A DNA stretch of 64,000 nucleotides from Agrostemma githago. Taxonomy: Eukaryota > Streptophyta > Magnoliopsida > Caryophyllales > Caryophyllaceae. The stretch covers positions 60,352,987-60,416,986 of the forward strand of contig OY288259.1 of assembly GCA_958450325.1 (NCBI GenBank), given 5' to 3'. Below the pieces are notes generated by a model. That model saw nothing but the letters and a program-made list of their open reading frames with translations, did no database searches and was not told the origin of the DNA. Below are positions 12,744-24,937 of this stretch, in pieces. The position numbers and the translations under genes were made by a program. How positions within the stretch are numbered: position 1 is the stretch's first letter; every line of letters starts with the position of its first letter.

Positions 12744-13424
12744 TTAGCCATTTTCCTGAGATTGTTTGATAATGAGATGAGTATCACTAAAAAGATGACT
12801 TAACCCCATAAATAGATCATCTACATAAGGTGGCAAATCAATATCAATATCAATCGAACTTTCACACATCACATAATCATACTTACTATCACTCAACTCC
12901 TTCTTAGCCTCCTCGTCATTTTTATCATTCCACCTCTTTTGCGCACTCGCTATGTTATCCGATAAAATACCAAGACACGACCCGAATTCTTCGTACACTT
13001 TCTTAACCTTCGGAAGCGAGATCCGTATACGTTTGTTCTAGTTTCTGGGATGTGTTGAAGGTGCAGTACATGACTGACCCGGCTAGCTCTCGGACCGTCA
13101 TTTGGGTCGCGCCCAGGTTGTTGTCGAGGCACGAATGACAGTCCTTCGGGTTATATGGTTTTGGTGCATACGTTTTGTATTAGGGTTGAATCCGCATCAA
13201 CTGTGTTGATTAGTAGGATGATTAGGATTGTAATTGTAATTACACAAAAACTTGTATGAGATCGTCTCACGGTAATTTATCGTGAGACGGCTCATATAAG
13301 AGGTGGTTACTAAATTTGTAACCACCCCCTATGTGCTCATGTGAGAGGTCTCACGATAAAATTATCGTGAGACGGTCTCACATGAGAGTTACAAGGGTGA
13401 TTAGTTATTCCATGAAAACGACAT
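12744..13424 (-). pseudogene. PMEI-domain / invertase-inhibitor pseudogene (copy B)
   Basis: Copy B keeps the C-terminal half that copy A lost, including KKELSDSKYDYVMCESS with the fourth family Cys and the final helix (open frame 12,744-12,998). The N-terminal half is broken. A 14-nt deletion near 13,010 shifts the frame between the TDLAS-equivalent and KKVYEE segments, further small indels lie near 13,155-13,200, and a MITE sits within the signal-peptide codons. The codons after the ATG at 13,424 run into a stop at once. The gene cannot be expressed intact. Confidence 0.75.
13243..13392. mobile_element. MITE in the signal-peptide region of the inhibitor pseudogene
   Basis: About 150 bp are present here and absent from the matching place in copy A. 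The insert has repeated inverted motifs GTGAGACGGTCTCAC / CGTCTCACGGTAA and is flanked by TTAC on both sides. A TTA-type target duplication would fit the PIF/Harbinger group, but that is inference. A decayed relative may lie at 14,300-14,425 (TATGAGACGGTTTCC). Confidence 0.7.
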
Positions 13425-13545
13425 GATGGAGGAAGCAACTTCATGTGATAAGTTCCACTTCCCATGATTTGAACAACCAAATAATAGACTATTTTTCAAC
13501 TTCCCATGAATTCCCATGAATTAAAATGGTAACCAAACGAACCCA
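13425..13545. mobile_element. Partial copy of the GGGTTCGTTTGGTT MITE family
   Basis: The segment ends with GGTAACCAAACGAACCC followed by ATA, the same terminus and flank as the complete element at 29,031-29,708, and contains the family's AACTTCCCATGA motifs. It is absent from copy A, so it inserted after the block duplication or was lost from copy A. Confidence 0.55.
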
Positions 13546-14680
13546 TAGTATATATCGTACGTATAACATTTTTTTTAACCAACAAACTATACTCTAATAG
13601 TTTAGATCCAGCGTAATAGTGCACGGTACATTTAGAATTTTATACTCCATATTTTATTATTATTTATACCTTAACATGTTACAACTATTAGGAAAACTCT
13701 GTATTTAGTTATTACGGAGTATTATTTACACTTGAAAGTATAATGGACACGTATTAGAAAAATTGTTGTAAATATACCTTCTAAAATTAATGTTAGAGAT
13801 TATTTGATGACCCTTAAGTTAGAGAAGGGTATCATATCATGATGTATTAATGTTATCGAAAAAAAATTGAAACGGTAAAACTAATTCCTCATACTAAAGT
13901 TGACTCGTATTGTGATCTGTGAAGTGTATTTTAATACGAGTATTTTTTTACCATGGTGTGAGTAATATCGTTTATAAATTTGATTGAATTATTTTGACGA
14001 TTTTTCTAACGTGTGTCGACCACATTAACATGTTAAATAAAGTCAGTTTCACGTTGATATTGTTAAGCATGTTAATACGGAGTACTCCGTATAAGTTAAT
14101 ATTTCAATTTCTGATAATGATATTAAGAGTTTTGTGATACTAATTAAATCTACTAGTCAAAACTGTCAATTGATTCTGCTAGTCAAATCTTCTTTCTTAA
14201 TCTGTTTACCAAACAGGGCCTTAATAAAAACATTTTGCAAAATGCAATCTTTGATAAAACTCACATTTATAGTTTCACAAATTTTGCTCTAAGACGACTC
14301 ACGGAAGCTATATTGTGAAACATCTCGACATCTCATCAGAGAGGTGATCATCAATTTGTAACTATTTCCCAAGTGAGAACTCACAATATGTGATAGGTCA
14401 CGAAAACTCATATGAGACGGTTTCCTGTTAAAGTTTATAGGCTTCACGTTCTCAAAACTCAAAAGGGTACCCAATTCAATACATAAACTCCCTCACAGTC
14501 GAGTCTCGCCATTGATCCAATCCATCTTCTCCACTCAAAAACACATTGCCATATGGTTTCGGTGACTTCTCAAACTGTCCCATAGCTCTTACGGAGGAGT
14601 ATTAATGAAGATACATTTCAGCAAAAGTCGTTGAGAAATGGCATCAAACTATCAAAGTTAAGTAGCAGAGTCACACCAAG

Positions 14681-15261
14681 TTAAGTATGGTGATGTAGTT
14701 TCTCATATCCATCAAAATAAACAAGAGACGCTTTCGAAGATGCTCTTGAGAACTTCAACAGCGCTTTTGTAATCTTCAATCCTGAGTCGTCATACAAAAA
14801 ATCAGGCCCCAAGTACATATTTTCGAGGACAGTTGAGACAGCAAGCAGGTATTCAACCAATTTGAGTTCCGCACTTGTTCCTGAGATACCCTCAATTCTG
14901 ACCTCAACAAGGTGATTCAATTTGTAGTTGTAGTTGTAATCAAGGATTTGTTCGCCAACATTTTCATATGACAAGAACTGCGATAGGAAGAATAATTCAA
15001 GGATAAGTAAAGCAATGATCAGAAAGAATGCATTTAAACATGATTTACTTACTGATATGTCAAGCTTCTTAATGTAAGGACAAGATTCGATCATGGAGAT
15101 AAGGTGACGGAAAACATTAAAATCACTTGAATCTAGATCGCTCAGGGACAGTTTCTCTAGATGGTTGAATATGACCACCGGAGGAGATTTTATGAAGCCA
15201 CCTGCATCCAAGAACTTTAAAAATGTACCGAGTACAGAATAAATTAGAACATATACAGATG

Positions 15262-15308
<47 letters not shown>

Positions 15309-16172
15309 GGAGCAAAGTACTCGATCTTTACCTCACACAATCTACCATCAAAGTCGAGGGACTCAAGCTGGCAAGAAGTTGAAAGAGAACTGATAGCGTC
15401 CATTGTTTCAACAGTTATGAGTTTTTCCGGCAGATCATATAAAGCAATGGTTACTCTTCTAAGACTGCGAATATTTTGGAAAGCTAGAGACTCAATTTCG
15501 CCTTTTAATATCAAAGTTTCAAGACTAGGCACATTTATCACGACGTGATCCATACCCCTCCAGTTCAAAAGTTCTAATGTTACTAGCATCCTACATTTCT
15601 CCATCAAACAACAAAAAGTGTTTTGATCACTAAACTTAATGGTCTCCAGCACAAGGTGCTTAAGTTTAGGAAACCCAAGGAAATAAGTAGGCAGAAGATT
15701 TAAAGAGAAACAGCTCAGTTCCAGGTGCACTAACTCGATGCACCTGAAAATATACGAAGGAATATACAAGTTATCGTCACAACAGCCACGGTTAATCCTG
15801 ATCTTCTGGACTCCGTTATCAGATAGAAACGATATCCATTGGTTGACACTGAGACTGATAGTCCTGTGATCCACGTGTGTATTTGTTCCAGGACCATCAA
15901 AGCAAAACTCATGAACGGGGCCTTTGTGATGAAGGAGTATACTACTAATAATGGTACAGACTTTCGGCCAATAACCATCGTCAAAGTCACCCTTTTGGTG
16001 CCCCTTGAAATCACGACCAAAGTAGAGATCCTTTAGTGATAACCACGAATTTCTCCATCGTGTGGACAACACACACGCTTGTCTGTGCAGCCATGTGAAA
16101 TGGCAACTTCTCCAGGATTTTATCAATCACAATATTCGGAACAATGCTGAAAACATCGGTATCCCTTGCCAT
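14681..16172 (-). pseudogene. F-box/LRR/FBD protein gene with a 4-nt frameshift in the F-box
   Basis: F-box/FBD/LRR proteins are substrate adaptors of SCF ubiquitin ligases. Starting from ATG at 16,172, residues 10-33 give an F-box (VPNIVIDKILEKLPFHM, AAQTSV). The family's next residues (LSTRWRNSW) continue only in another frame. An extra TGTG in a short TG run at about 16,068-16,076 causes the shift. Leucine-rich segments follow, then a C-terminal FBD-like region (about 14,690-14,977). Splicing that keeps the frame gives exons 16,172-15,337, 15,201-15,053 and 14,977-14,681. The first intron contains a poly-T tract (15,269-15,307) that otherwise reads as an implausible phenylalanine run. Without the extra 4 nt the gene would be a normal three-exon member. 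It could be a pseudogene, an assembly error or a segregating allele. Confidence 0.78.
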
Positions 16173-16504
16173 CGGACACTGATATCAGAAATAACAACTA
16201 AGTTCTTCACTCTGCGCTCTTCAAAGTCTCCTAAAGTACATTGATTCTCTTGCCCTTGAAAGCAAATCATAAATACATACCGTCAAAAATTAGAGCCAAC
16301 TACCAAAGACGTCTTAGCCTAGGTATCCCGAAAAATTAAGTCACATGAAAGGGCAAGTCAATAACAAGTCGCCATGTACAAATTGGCACAGACACTTCAC
16401 TTGGGTGCCTGTCGTGTGACCGACACCGACACATACTTAAATACCTCACTTTAAACCAAAATATTGAAAATTCTGTCCAAAAGAGCCGCAACCAACACTC
16501 CAAC
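16173..16504. other. Upstream region of the F-box gene
   Basis: No gene is seen. It should hold the F-box promoter and leader, but I find no clear TATA box. The CCAAC at 16,500-16,504 is the left target duplication of the TRIM element. Confidence 0.4.
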
Positions 16505-16789
16505 TGTTGAGAATTGGCTCCTAAACCCAAGTAATCACATGTGTCCCACATGGAAAGATGAGAGAAAGATGATCCACCTTATAAAGCAAGGGGTTACTCC
16601 CTCTATCGCCAATTGGTTTTAGAGTGGAACCCTCCTGTCTTGTGAGTGGACTCTTCCCGTCTCGGGTGTGGCCTAGGCCCGTTATGTAATTTCACATGGT
16701 ATCAGAGCCCACGGTTATTGAGAATTGGCTCCTAAACCCAAGTAATCACAAGCAAGGGGTTACTCCCTCTATCAATATGTAATTTCACA
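16505..16789 (+). mobile_element. TRIM: miniature LTR retrotransposon with PBS
   Basis: LTR1 (16,505-16,696) begins TGTTGAGAATTGG and ends TTTCACA. It is followed at once by TGGTATCAGAGC (16,697-16,708), the usual primer-binding site complementary to initiator tRNA-Met. After fewer than 10 bp comes LTR2 (about 16,716-16,789), which repeats the LTR ends but has lost its middle. A 5-bp target duplication CCAAC lies at 16,500-16,504 and 16,790-16,794. There is no coding capacity. The element is only about 285 bp, shorter than typical TRIMs. Confidence 0.88.
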
Positions 16790-17290
16790 CCAACACACAT
16801 TTTCGATCAAGCTTTAGTTCCTCGAAATTCGGACATCAAGAACATTTTATCTAGATTCAGGATATAGATCTGCTTTTGTAAATGTTGATTCAGAAAAGAA
16901 AAAACAACTCCATAGCAGTAATGGCGATTCATCACAGAAATCCACAAGCAAAAAAAACAGAAATCGATTCAAAAACATCTCAAAAGAAGCAATTCAAATT
17001 TCAAACCATGCTTTAATTTCATGAAATAGCTCGCGTCATAACTACAAAGGATACCGTATAAGGCACTAACGGAACAATTGAATTTTCTAATGCAATGGAC
17101 TGCCAAGTTGTGGAATTGAAATCAAGCAACAAACCACAGCATAAGCAAAATAAAGAAGAAGAAGAAGAAGAAGAAGAAGAGGAGAGGTGGTTTTACCAGA
17201 AGGTAGGAGGAGTAGTGAAGAAGAGAGCAATTGATTACAGTGAGTCACTGAGTAGGAAAAAGGCGAATCGGATCCCTTCGATTCTTGGTA
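16790..17290. other. Intergenic, with a (GAA)n tract
   Basis: No gene is seen. A (GAA)n/(CTT)n microsatellite sits at about 17,155-17,182. Read on the minus strand the pyrimidine-rich stretch resembles a 5' UTR followed by a GGTAAAA donor, so a leader exon of the F-box gene is possible but unproven. Confidence 0.3.
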
Positions 17291-17520
17291 GGGACGGTCT
17301 CTCTCAATATTTATTGAGAGATCACTCTTCAGCACCCCTCTATGTCATATTCATACCGTTAAATGACAATTTTGTTTTGTAACTGTTTTTATAACAAACG
17401 TACCCTCTTTATATGTCTATACTCTTTTAGGTTAATCGTGCCTACTCTATTAGGTTTGGTACCACCGTTACTTCCATTTGTACTTAGTCCCTCAGTAAAG
17501 TTGATGAGAGACCGTCCCTC
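17291..17520. mobile_element. MITE, GGGACGGTCTCTC family, copy 1
   Basis: The terminal inverted repeats GGGACGGTCTCTCA (left) and TGAGAGACCGTCCC (right) enclose about 200 bp. The interior (TAGGTTTGGTACCA, ACTTCCATTTGTA) recurs at about 37,790-37,998, 42,502-42,660 and 50,441-50,640. Confidence 0.75.
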
Positions 17521-18290
17521 AGGAGACCGATACGAATCCGAAATTTTCCGTTAATCTAACACTTTCGCTTCCTGTCAACGATTTTTTCTACGTCTCGGGA
17601 TTTCACGTAAACTACCAAAATGACCTAATTTATGTACGGAGTATGACTTTGTTCGGTAAATCACATATACGGAATATTGTTTTAAGCAGATTGCAAAAAC
17701 GGATTATTATTAGCAAGTTTTTTGAGGTGATTGCTAGTTTTTTTTGTAAAATGACGATTATGTACATTGGATAAGATATTCTCTCTCATCCATTCAATTC
17801 TTTACCCTTATTATAAATGGGCAATCCAATCAATTTTTTACATTCCTTTTTTGACAAAACACTTTGCCTTATAATCCAGGTAAAGGATTGAATGGATGGG
17901 AGGGAATAGGGAGTATTTTCAAAGGGTAAGCTGCATATGTTGCGCCAAAATTTATTAATCTATTTCAATATGCGTTTACTAAACAACCAAAACAATATAT
18001 TGATTGATCAAATGCGATAAAAGTCGTTAATATACCAAAAAATATTAAACATCATCTATTTATATCGTCATATTTTCCGCATTTAACCTGTTCAGCGTGT
18101 GATCAATTTTTTTGTCGAATCAATGTATTTGAAACGACATTCGTATAAATGTTTTATTGTACCATATAAGTGTATATCGAAATAATTAGTTAGTTTTAAT
18201 TAATTAACAATGAACTTTATATAATTACCGAATTATTTTATTTTTAAAAAAAAAAAAAAAACTAAATCCAGAAAATATTAAACCCAGAAA
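17521..18290. other. Intergenic between F-box gene and PYRB
   Basis: No gene is seen. It contains a Stowaway-like MITE at about 17,777-17,913 and otherwise AT-rich sequence. Confidence 0.5.
17777..17913. mobile_element. Stowaway-like MITE
   Basis: The ends share ATTCTCTCTCATCCATTCAA on the left and, read inward from the right, CTCCCTATTCCCTCCC followed by ATCCATTCAATCC. TA follows the right end. The exact left border is uncertain. Confidence 0.5.
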
Positions 18291-18656
18291 AACCCTGTTC
18301 TTTCTCTCATCCCCGAAACGACACCGTTTATATCTCTTTTCCAGGTACCATCATCTGAATTCTTCTGGTACTTGTTCTTTCTTTTCTAGTTACTATGCAA
18401 TTATGTAAAATCCCTAATTTTATTATGGTGGGTTTTTCACTTTTTTGGGTGATATTTTCATCAGTATATAGTTCAAAGTAAACCTATAAATGTTGTTAGA
18501 ATGCTATGAAAAATCCCTAATTTTATGTAATTTAGTGATTGTTTGATTAAGTTATTGCTATTGTTGATTGAAAGTTGGGTTTTTTCATATTTGTTTGATA
18601 TTGGGTTTTTACATTTGTTTTAGGAACAGTAGAATTGTTTGTTTTTCATTGTTTCC

Positions 18657-20424
18657 ATGGCGGTTTCATCATCAATCAACATGTATTCAACAAATGCTGC
18701 ATTTGGGGCTGTTAAGATTGGGTATCCCGAATTTTTTGGCGGAAATTTAGTCAATTTCACTCAAATTAGATCGCTTTCCGACCCCAATTCGTTGAAATGT
18801 GAATCGAATGGCAATGGGGTTTTGAGCAAATTTGGAGTTCCGTGCCACGTGGTTGGCACGAAGAACTCGAGTTCTTTCTCAGTGGGTCAGAAATTTCATC
18901 TTGAAGATGTTATTGAAGCTCAGCAGTTTGATAGGGAGACTCTTAGTGCCATTTTTGAAGTCGCTAAGCGAATGGAGAAGATCGAGAAAGGTTCACCTGA
19001 GAGCGAGATTTTAAAAGGGTACTTAATGGCCACTTTGTTTTACGAGCCTTCTACCAGGACACGACTCTCTTTTGAATCTGCTATGAAACGATTAGGTGGG
19101 GAGGTGCTGACTACAGAAAACGCGAGGGAGTTCTCGTCTGCAGCTAAAGGGGAGACACTTGAGGGTAACTTTCTGTGGCGCATAATTTTGAAATTGAGTA
19201 GTGAGTGCCTCTTATATGGCATAAGTTTGAAATATGTAGCTTACAATTGCAGATTCGATCAGAACAGTTGAAGGATACTCAGATGTAATTGTAATGCGGC
19301 ATTTTGAAAGTGGTGCTGCTAAAAGAGCAGCAGCGACAGCGGGAATTCCTGTTATAAATGCAGGAGACGGTCCTGGACAGCATCCAACTCAGGTTATTAT
19401 TGCCTGCACTGTAATTAGTCTAATGTTACTGTCTACTGTATAACACTAGGGTAAGACTGCTTGCATTCGACCCCCTTACGCTGGCATTTGTGGACTTTGG
19501 TGAAATTGTTTGTAGTAAATCATTCGTGTGACTGTGCCCTTGTAAATCCCTCAGTAAAAAGAGGGCTGTTCACGATTTCTTTGAATAGGTGTATCACAAT
19601 TTTAGTTAGTTGTTTTGTGCTAACGACTGCGAAGTATGTGCTCTGACCCTTTCTTCTGTCAACATAGGCTCTTTTAGATGTGTACACTATTGAAAGAGAG
19701 ATAGGGAAGCTCGATGGAATAACTGTCGCCTTGGTTGGTGATCTTGCTAATGGAAGGACTGTTCGGTCACTCGCGTATCTACTTGCCAAGTATGATGACG
19801 TTAAGATATACTTTGTTGCGCCTGAAGTTGTGAAAATGAAGGTATATAAATTGATGCATAACTGCCTTTTGTTTCCATTTCAAAGATGCTAACTACACTA
19901 TTTGTTCATGATTATGATAGAATAAGTAAAAGCCCTTTAATAATGTGTGGTATTTGAAGGTTTACTTGAAGTTAGTTAATTTTCAGGATGACATAAAGGA
20001 TTACCTGACGTCAATGAATGTTCAATGGGAAGAAAGCGCCGACCTGAAGGAAGTAGCTTCTAAATGTGACATAGTATATCAAACTCGTATTCAGCGAGAA
20101 CGGTTTGGAGAAAGGGCTGACCTTTACGAAGCAGCGAGAGGAAAATACATAGTAGATCGAGACGTGTTGAAGGCAATGCAGAAGCATGCTAAGGTCATGC
20201 ACCCATTGCCACGGCTCGATGAGGTGACTATGACTACTTTTACCTTTTACTGTCTCATATACAGTTCAGCTACTACCGGTTGCTTATATGAATGACATTT
20301 TTCCGGCTTAATGCAGATAACAGTAGATGTAGATGACGATCCAAGAGCTGCTTACTTTAGACAAGCCAAGAATGGTCTATATATCCGTATGGCCCTTCTT
20401 AAACTTTTGCTCCTCGGCTGGTAG
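18657..20424 (+). CDS. PYRB: Aspartate carbamoyltransferase, chloroplastic
   Basis: ATCase joins carbamoyl phosphate and aspartate to give carbamoyl aspartate, the committed step of pyrimidine synthesis, in plastids. Exons are 18,657-19,164, 19,253-19,392, 19,668-19,841, 19,987-20,223 and 20,317-20,424. All junctions are GT-AG and in phase and give 388 residues, the usual plant length. Residues 1 to about 70 look like a Ser-rich transit peptide. The carbamoyl-phosphate loop STRTR lies near residue 133, GDGPGQHPTQ near 207-216 and HPLPRLDE near 346; the protein ends LLLLGW. I chose the MAVSSS start over an upstream in-frame ATG 18 nt earlier because the latter sits right after a likely 3' splice site. 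A leader intron (about 18,346-18,621, ending TTTTAG) is likely. Plant ATCase is feedback-inhibited by UMP. It is convergent with CNX5, 460 bp away. Confidence 0.96.
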
Positions 20425-20884
20425 AGTGGTAGGTTATCGACTGTAACCCTTCAGAAGGGTCTCAAGATTTTGTTAAGTAGAACAAATAATAACCGTCTCC
20501 ATTTCTCGCTTGTCCTGGAGTTGCACATTTTAAGTAGGCTGGAAAATTTTGATTTCTTTGAAAATTGTCGACAATGGTTGTCCTTTTGGATGTGTTGTTT
20601 AAACATACAAATTTCTTTTTTTCACATAATGACAAAGATATTCCTATGACATAAATGGCTATAACATAAGCAACGAGGTCGCAGTCGCATAAACATCAAG
20701 CTCATAATCACTCGAATTCAATGACTATTGGAACATCTGAAACATGGTTTAACTTTAGCCCGAAAACAATAGATCTGCGTATGGCCGATGGAAAAGGGTT
20801 TTGCACGATTGCACCTGATTTGCGAACAACTATTCCGTATAAGATTAGTCACTATTTAAAGAGAACAAAAAAAGAAGTATTCCA

Positions 20885-23800
20885 TCAATAAGCAGGGAAA
20901 TTAGGATCGACTTCCTGCGCCCAAGATGTTATTCCACCGATGATGTCCTTGGCGAAGGTGAAACCCGTGTTATGCAGTACTTGGACAGCTCTTTGAGAAT
21001 CATTGCCCCGTCTACAAACAGTATAAAGTTGTGCACATGAAACGCCTTTACGTGCTTCCTCTTCCTTAAGAGCAGCTGAAATCTCTGGTAATCGGGACTC
21101 CAAACTTGAGAGTGAGATATTCAGAGAGTTTGGTAGTGCAATTATGTCGTAATGATGGGGTGGTCGAACGTCAATTAAAACATGTGCTTCTCCGCTTGTA
21201 ACTCTCTCGTTGTACTCCTTGCAGCTTATTCTTGAATCTTCGGGTATAAGCTCCAGCTTTGGTGGAGCCTGCATCCAACGATAATTGATGATTCTTGGTC
21301 AGACACCAGCTCCAGAGACGGACCCAAATTGTAACCCGAATCGACCCGGTCTACTGAACTAACCCAAACGCTTATTGTCGTATACAAACCAATATCTCTA
21401 AAAAGGTTGGAAGTGATCAAATGGCAGAGAAAAGCATCTTACAGTAGACAAAGAAGTCTGCGTGAACTTCTCGTAGTCGAATTCTTTGAAGTCTTCAGGG
21501 GTAAATGAAGCTTCTTCTCCACAAACTTTGCACTGTGGGGATTGTCCCCTGAGTTTGACCTTAACAAAAAGATCAATTATTAATCTAGTTGAAACTTTTA
21601 CTACTTCACGTAAATCAATGCCAGATCTACATAATGACATTGTCTTCTCAAATTGCAGATATAGAGCGAAGGGAGCATTGAACAGAACTGGAAAAAAAAT
21701 TCTTAGGCACAAACTCTGAATAGCATACAATGTAAAAAGAAAAGAACGAAAAAAATTACCACGCGAATTCTTCCGGACAAAGCATCAAGTATAAGCATTC
21801 GACCGGAAAGTGGGTCACCAACCATGCTCGCTATCTTTATAGCCTCTAGGGCTTGCAAAGTCCCAATAACACCAGGAACTGAGCGTGTCAAGGGATCAGA
21901 ACGTTAAATACGACTATCAACATGCATTGCCTTGAAAGTAATGAACAGAAACTATAAATATGAAAGGTACAGACTGTTAACTAGATAACCAAACATAAGC
22001 CTAACCATGTTTATTGACAGCCATGACAGGAAATAAGAAAGCAACAACATATGTCTAGAATCTATTTAGGCAAAGTGTTTTTATCTAGCAGTTTCTTGTT
22101 GATTATCATTTCTTAAAGTGATGGTAAGTATAGATGCTGCACACAGCTCCAAGCTACTAGAACTACTTGCAAAGCTCCACGAAAAAATACGATAAACATG
22201 GCATGCAGGACACAGCAGATTTTTCATCAACTAACCTACTCCAAGGACACCGCTGTCAGAACATCTTTGGCATGCTGTCATTGGTGGAGGTGTAGGAAAC
22301 AGGCATCTATAGCATGGGCCTCCTTTATAATTGTAAACAGTTAGCTGTGAAGAAATTACAGTCCGTTAAAAGGTCACTGTTAGGCTTAAGTCTAGCATTG
22401 TTTTACTTTTACGTGAAACATAAATCAATGAACATAATTACATTGCCATACCTGCCCCTCGAATCCCAGTGCCGCACCTGATACAAGTGGCTGCATGAGT
22501 AGAAAACTGTGAGAGTGAATTTAATTCTTGGATGCAATGTAAGATTCAACATTCAACATTCGTGTTCAGGGCTGCAGTTATAATTAGACAAACACCACTA
22601 CCTTTTTTAACGCAACACAACAATCATTGATCATGTATCGACTTGGGACGTTGTCTGTTGCATCAATTATCAAATCATATCTGGAAAGGAGTCCATTAAG
22701 GAATTTCCCATCTTTAAACAAACTATACATATGGAATGAATCATATAAACAAATGTAGACATGATTGGATACTTGCTGAATATTTCCACAGCATTTGATG
22801 TCCGCAATGCTTCTCTGTATTCAATTATCTCTATTGTGGAATTGATGCTGAAACAAAGCACAATGTAAGCAAAAATTGGGTAAGCAACAAGCTGACGTTA
22901 ACAAGGTCATCTAGCATGAGATAAAGTTTACGAACGCGCGACAAGCAGCAGCGGCAGACTCTACTTTGGATTTACCAATATATGCTTCAGTATGGATAAC
23001 CTGAAACCAGACCAATTTACAACATTAAAATTTCAAACTTGTAACTTTGAAAGATTATAAATACCATATTTGACAATATATCCAAGGACCAGTCAACATA
23101 AGCAAGATTAAACATTCGACCTGTCTATGCATATTATTTAGCTCCACAACATCATGATCGACAATACCTATTCGACCTGAAAAGCAATCAGAAGAATAAG
23201 TTAGTTAAGATGGCAATCCGATCTTTCATGAAAGGTGTACTTGCATGACGACATGTGACAAAATTCCATACAGTTGAGTTTCTAAATGAAAAACAGACGT
23301 ACCAACTCCACACGCAGCTAGGTATAACAATGCAGGTGAGCCCAATCCTCCAGCTCCCACGACCAAAATCGATGAATTCAACAGATTTGACTGCCCTACA
23401 TACAGAGCACAGCTAGTGAATCAGAAGCAGAGAATATAGTGCACTCGCCCTTCGTGGAAACACTTAACACCATTAAAACCCTTCAATCGCATACAAATTA
23501 TCGACTATGAAACCGCTCGTGTGCATCAAAATACTACTCATAAGATAATCTTCAGCAAAATATTGCCCCAGTGACGGAATTAGAAAATAGGGAGCTGAAC
23601 TCTTAATTGAACAATTTGAGCAAGAAAAAAGACGGAAAAGTTTCGGCTTTTTCATTGCTCGTGGGGATGACTGCCTCTGCTAGCCCGCTTAGTTCCGCCA
23701 TTGATACAGCAATCATATCATCAACAATCAAAGCAATTTACATATCAAAAAAAATTGTTCATACAATTATTCCACTAATTTACTTATCATCCAAAACTAA

Positions 23801-24166
23801 ACATCATTTTACCTAAATTCCTAGTTTCAAGGTCCGTCGTACAGTACAACGGTTCTATACTATAATTTGCGTAGTAATAATAATAATCCAAGTTAATTAA
23901 AGGAAGAAACCTTTAACGCCGAAAGAAGGGAGTAAAAGATGACGGCTGTATCGGTAAATAGCATCGGAGGGTAGGAAGTGATCGGTGAGATTCGATTGGA
24001 CGGCGGAGATTGGAGGACATGATTCGTTGATAGTACAAGATGAATGCTGTTGTTGATGTAATTGAGATTGAAGAACTGAAATTCGAGCTTCGATTTCTTG
24101 TTTCTGGGATTTCAAGGATTCAATTTCATGGCGGATTTGATTAGGGTTTACTCCGTTGGACGCCAT
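20885..24166 (-). CDS. CNX5: Adenylyltransferase and sulfurtransferase MOCS3 (CNX5)
   Basis: CNX5/MOCS3 adenylates and sulfurates the C-terminal glycine of the small sulfur carriers used for molybdopterin synthesis and tRNA wobble-uridine thiolation in the cytosol. Eleven exons fit in phase: 24,166-23,911, 23,395-23,303, 23,176-23,121, 23,000-22,936, 22,847-22,773, 22,680-22,602, 22,490-22,452, 22,344-22,236, 21,878-21,760, 21,559-21,443 and 21,268-20,885. They give 463 residues. An N-terminal coiled coil (residues about 10-40) is followed by the ThiF/E1-like domain with the ATP loop VVGAGGLGS (about 97-105) and zinc cysteines CYRC (about 232-235) and CKVC (about 307-310). The C-terminal rhodanese domain has the active-site loop CRRGND with Cys at about 421. 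All key residues are present and no defect is seen. Confidence 0.96.
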
Positions 24167-24937
24167 TTTTGTCTGCAATTTGGGGAAAAACCCTATGAAG
24201 ATTGAAGAGTGTGGTTTTTCAGGGGGGGTTCAACGGTTGACCGTTAATACTTTGATTGACTCATTGAGTTGAGACCGGTGTTTATTAAGCAAAACGGTTC
24301 GAGTTAATCTTGAGTTTACGTGAGCTTGAAAAAATTTGGGTTCGCTATCTTTTGGGTAAGACGGTATTTTAACCCAATTGCGAACTTTTTTAATGGGGAT
24401 AGTGATTATTTGTTGGAGCTTTAATCGTTAAGTAGTTTTGTCGAGTTTTGATCGAACTTTGACCAGCTCAAACTCAAATTCGTCATAATTTCATCCGTAC
24501 AGGTGTGCCATTAGGTTGTTTAAACCGGCTAAAGATGTAGAAAAACATCTCATCATGTGTTGTCACACAAACAATTTGTGGTATATTGGTCTTGATATCG
24601 TGTTAGAACTTCAATTTCGTTTTAAATAAGAAAATCTTTTATATTTCCTTCTAAACTACAGTATTAAAGATCATATCCATTACCAACCATTGTGTCTCAA
24701 CTCTCAACTGATCAGACGAGCTTTAAGATTCAAACCTTTAAATAGAACAAACCCAACAAAATATTGCATTATTGAATTAATAATCCTCTTAATCGATAAC
24801 CTCAATGCTCTCATCCCCTAATCTATCTGCTACCTATCCAAAAGTAATTTATATTGTATCTAATTTAGAGCCAACAAATAATGACACGACCAAAAACACA
24901 ACCTAAAGTCTGAAATCGCTACAATCCGATCTCTTTG
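24167..24937. other. Intergenic, CNX5 promoter side
   Basis: No gene or clear repeat is seen. The upstream sequence of CNX5 and the downstream sequence of the endoglucanase meet here. Confidence 0.4.

Larger units (their letters stand above)
12196..14300. repeat. Duplicated block, copy B
   Basis: This block is collinear with 400-1830: the CTTTTTCACAGTTATCAAT start, the inhibitor gene, the GTGCACGGTACATTTAGAA segment, the ACGTGTGTCGACCAC segment and the CTCACGGAAG end. It is longer than copy A because of two MITE insertions (13,243-13,392 and about 13,425-13,545) and because copy A lost about 240 bp of coding sequence. Confidence 0.75.

Noticed and set aside
15269..15307. Poly-phenylalanine stretch in the F-box reading frame
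   Set aside because: It is a poly-T tract inside an intron; a GT-AG intron (15,202-15,336) removes it and restores the LRR frame.
17087..17382. Overlapping ORFs of 82 and 95 codons
   Set aside because: They span a (GAA)n tract and a MITE end; no domain is visible.
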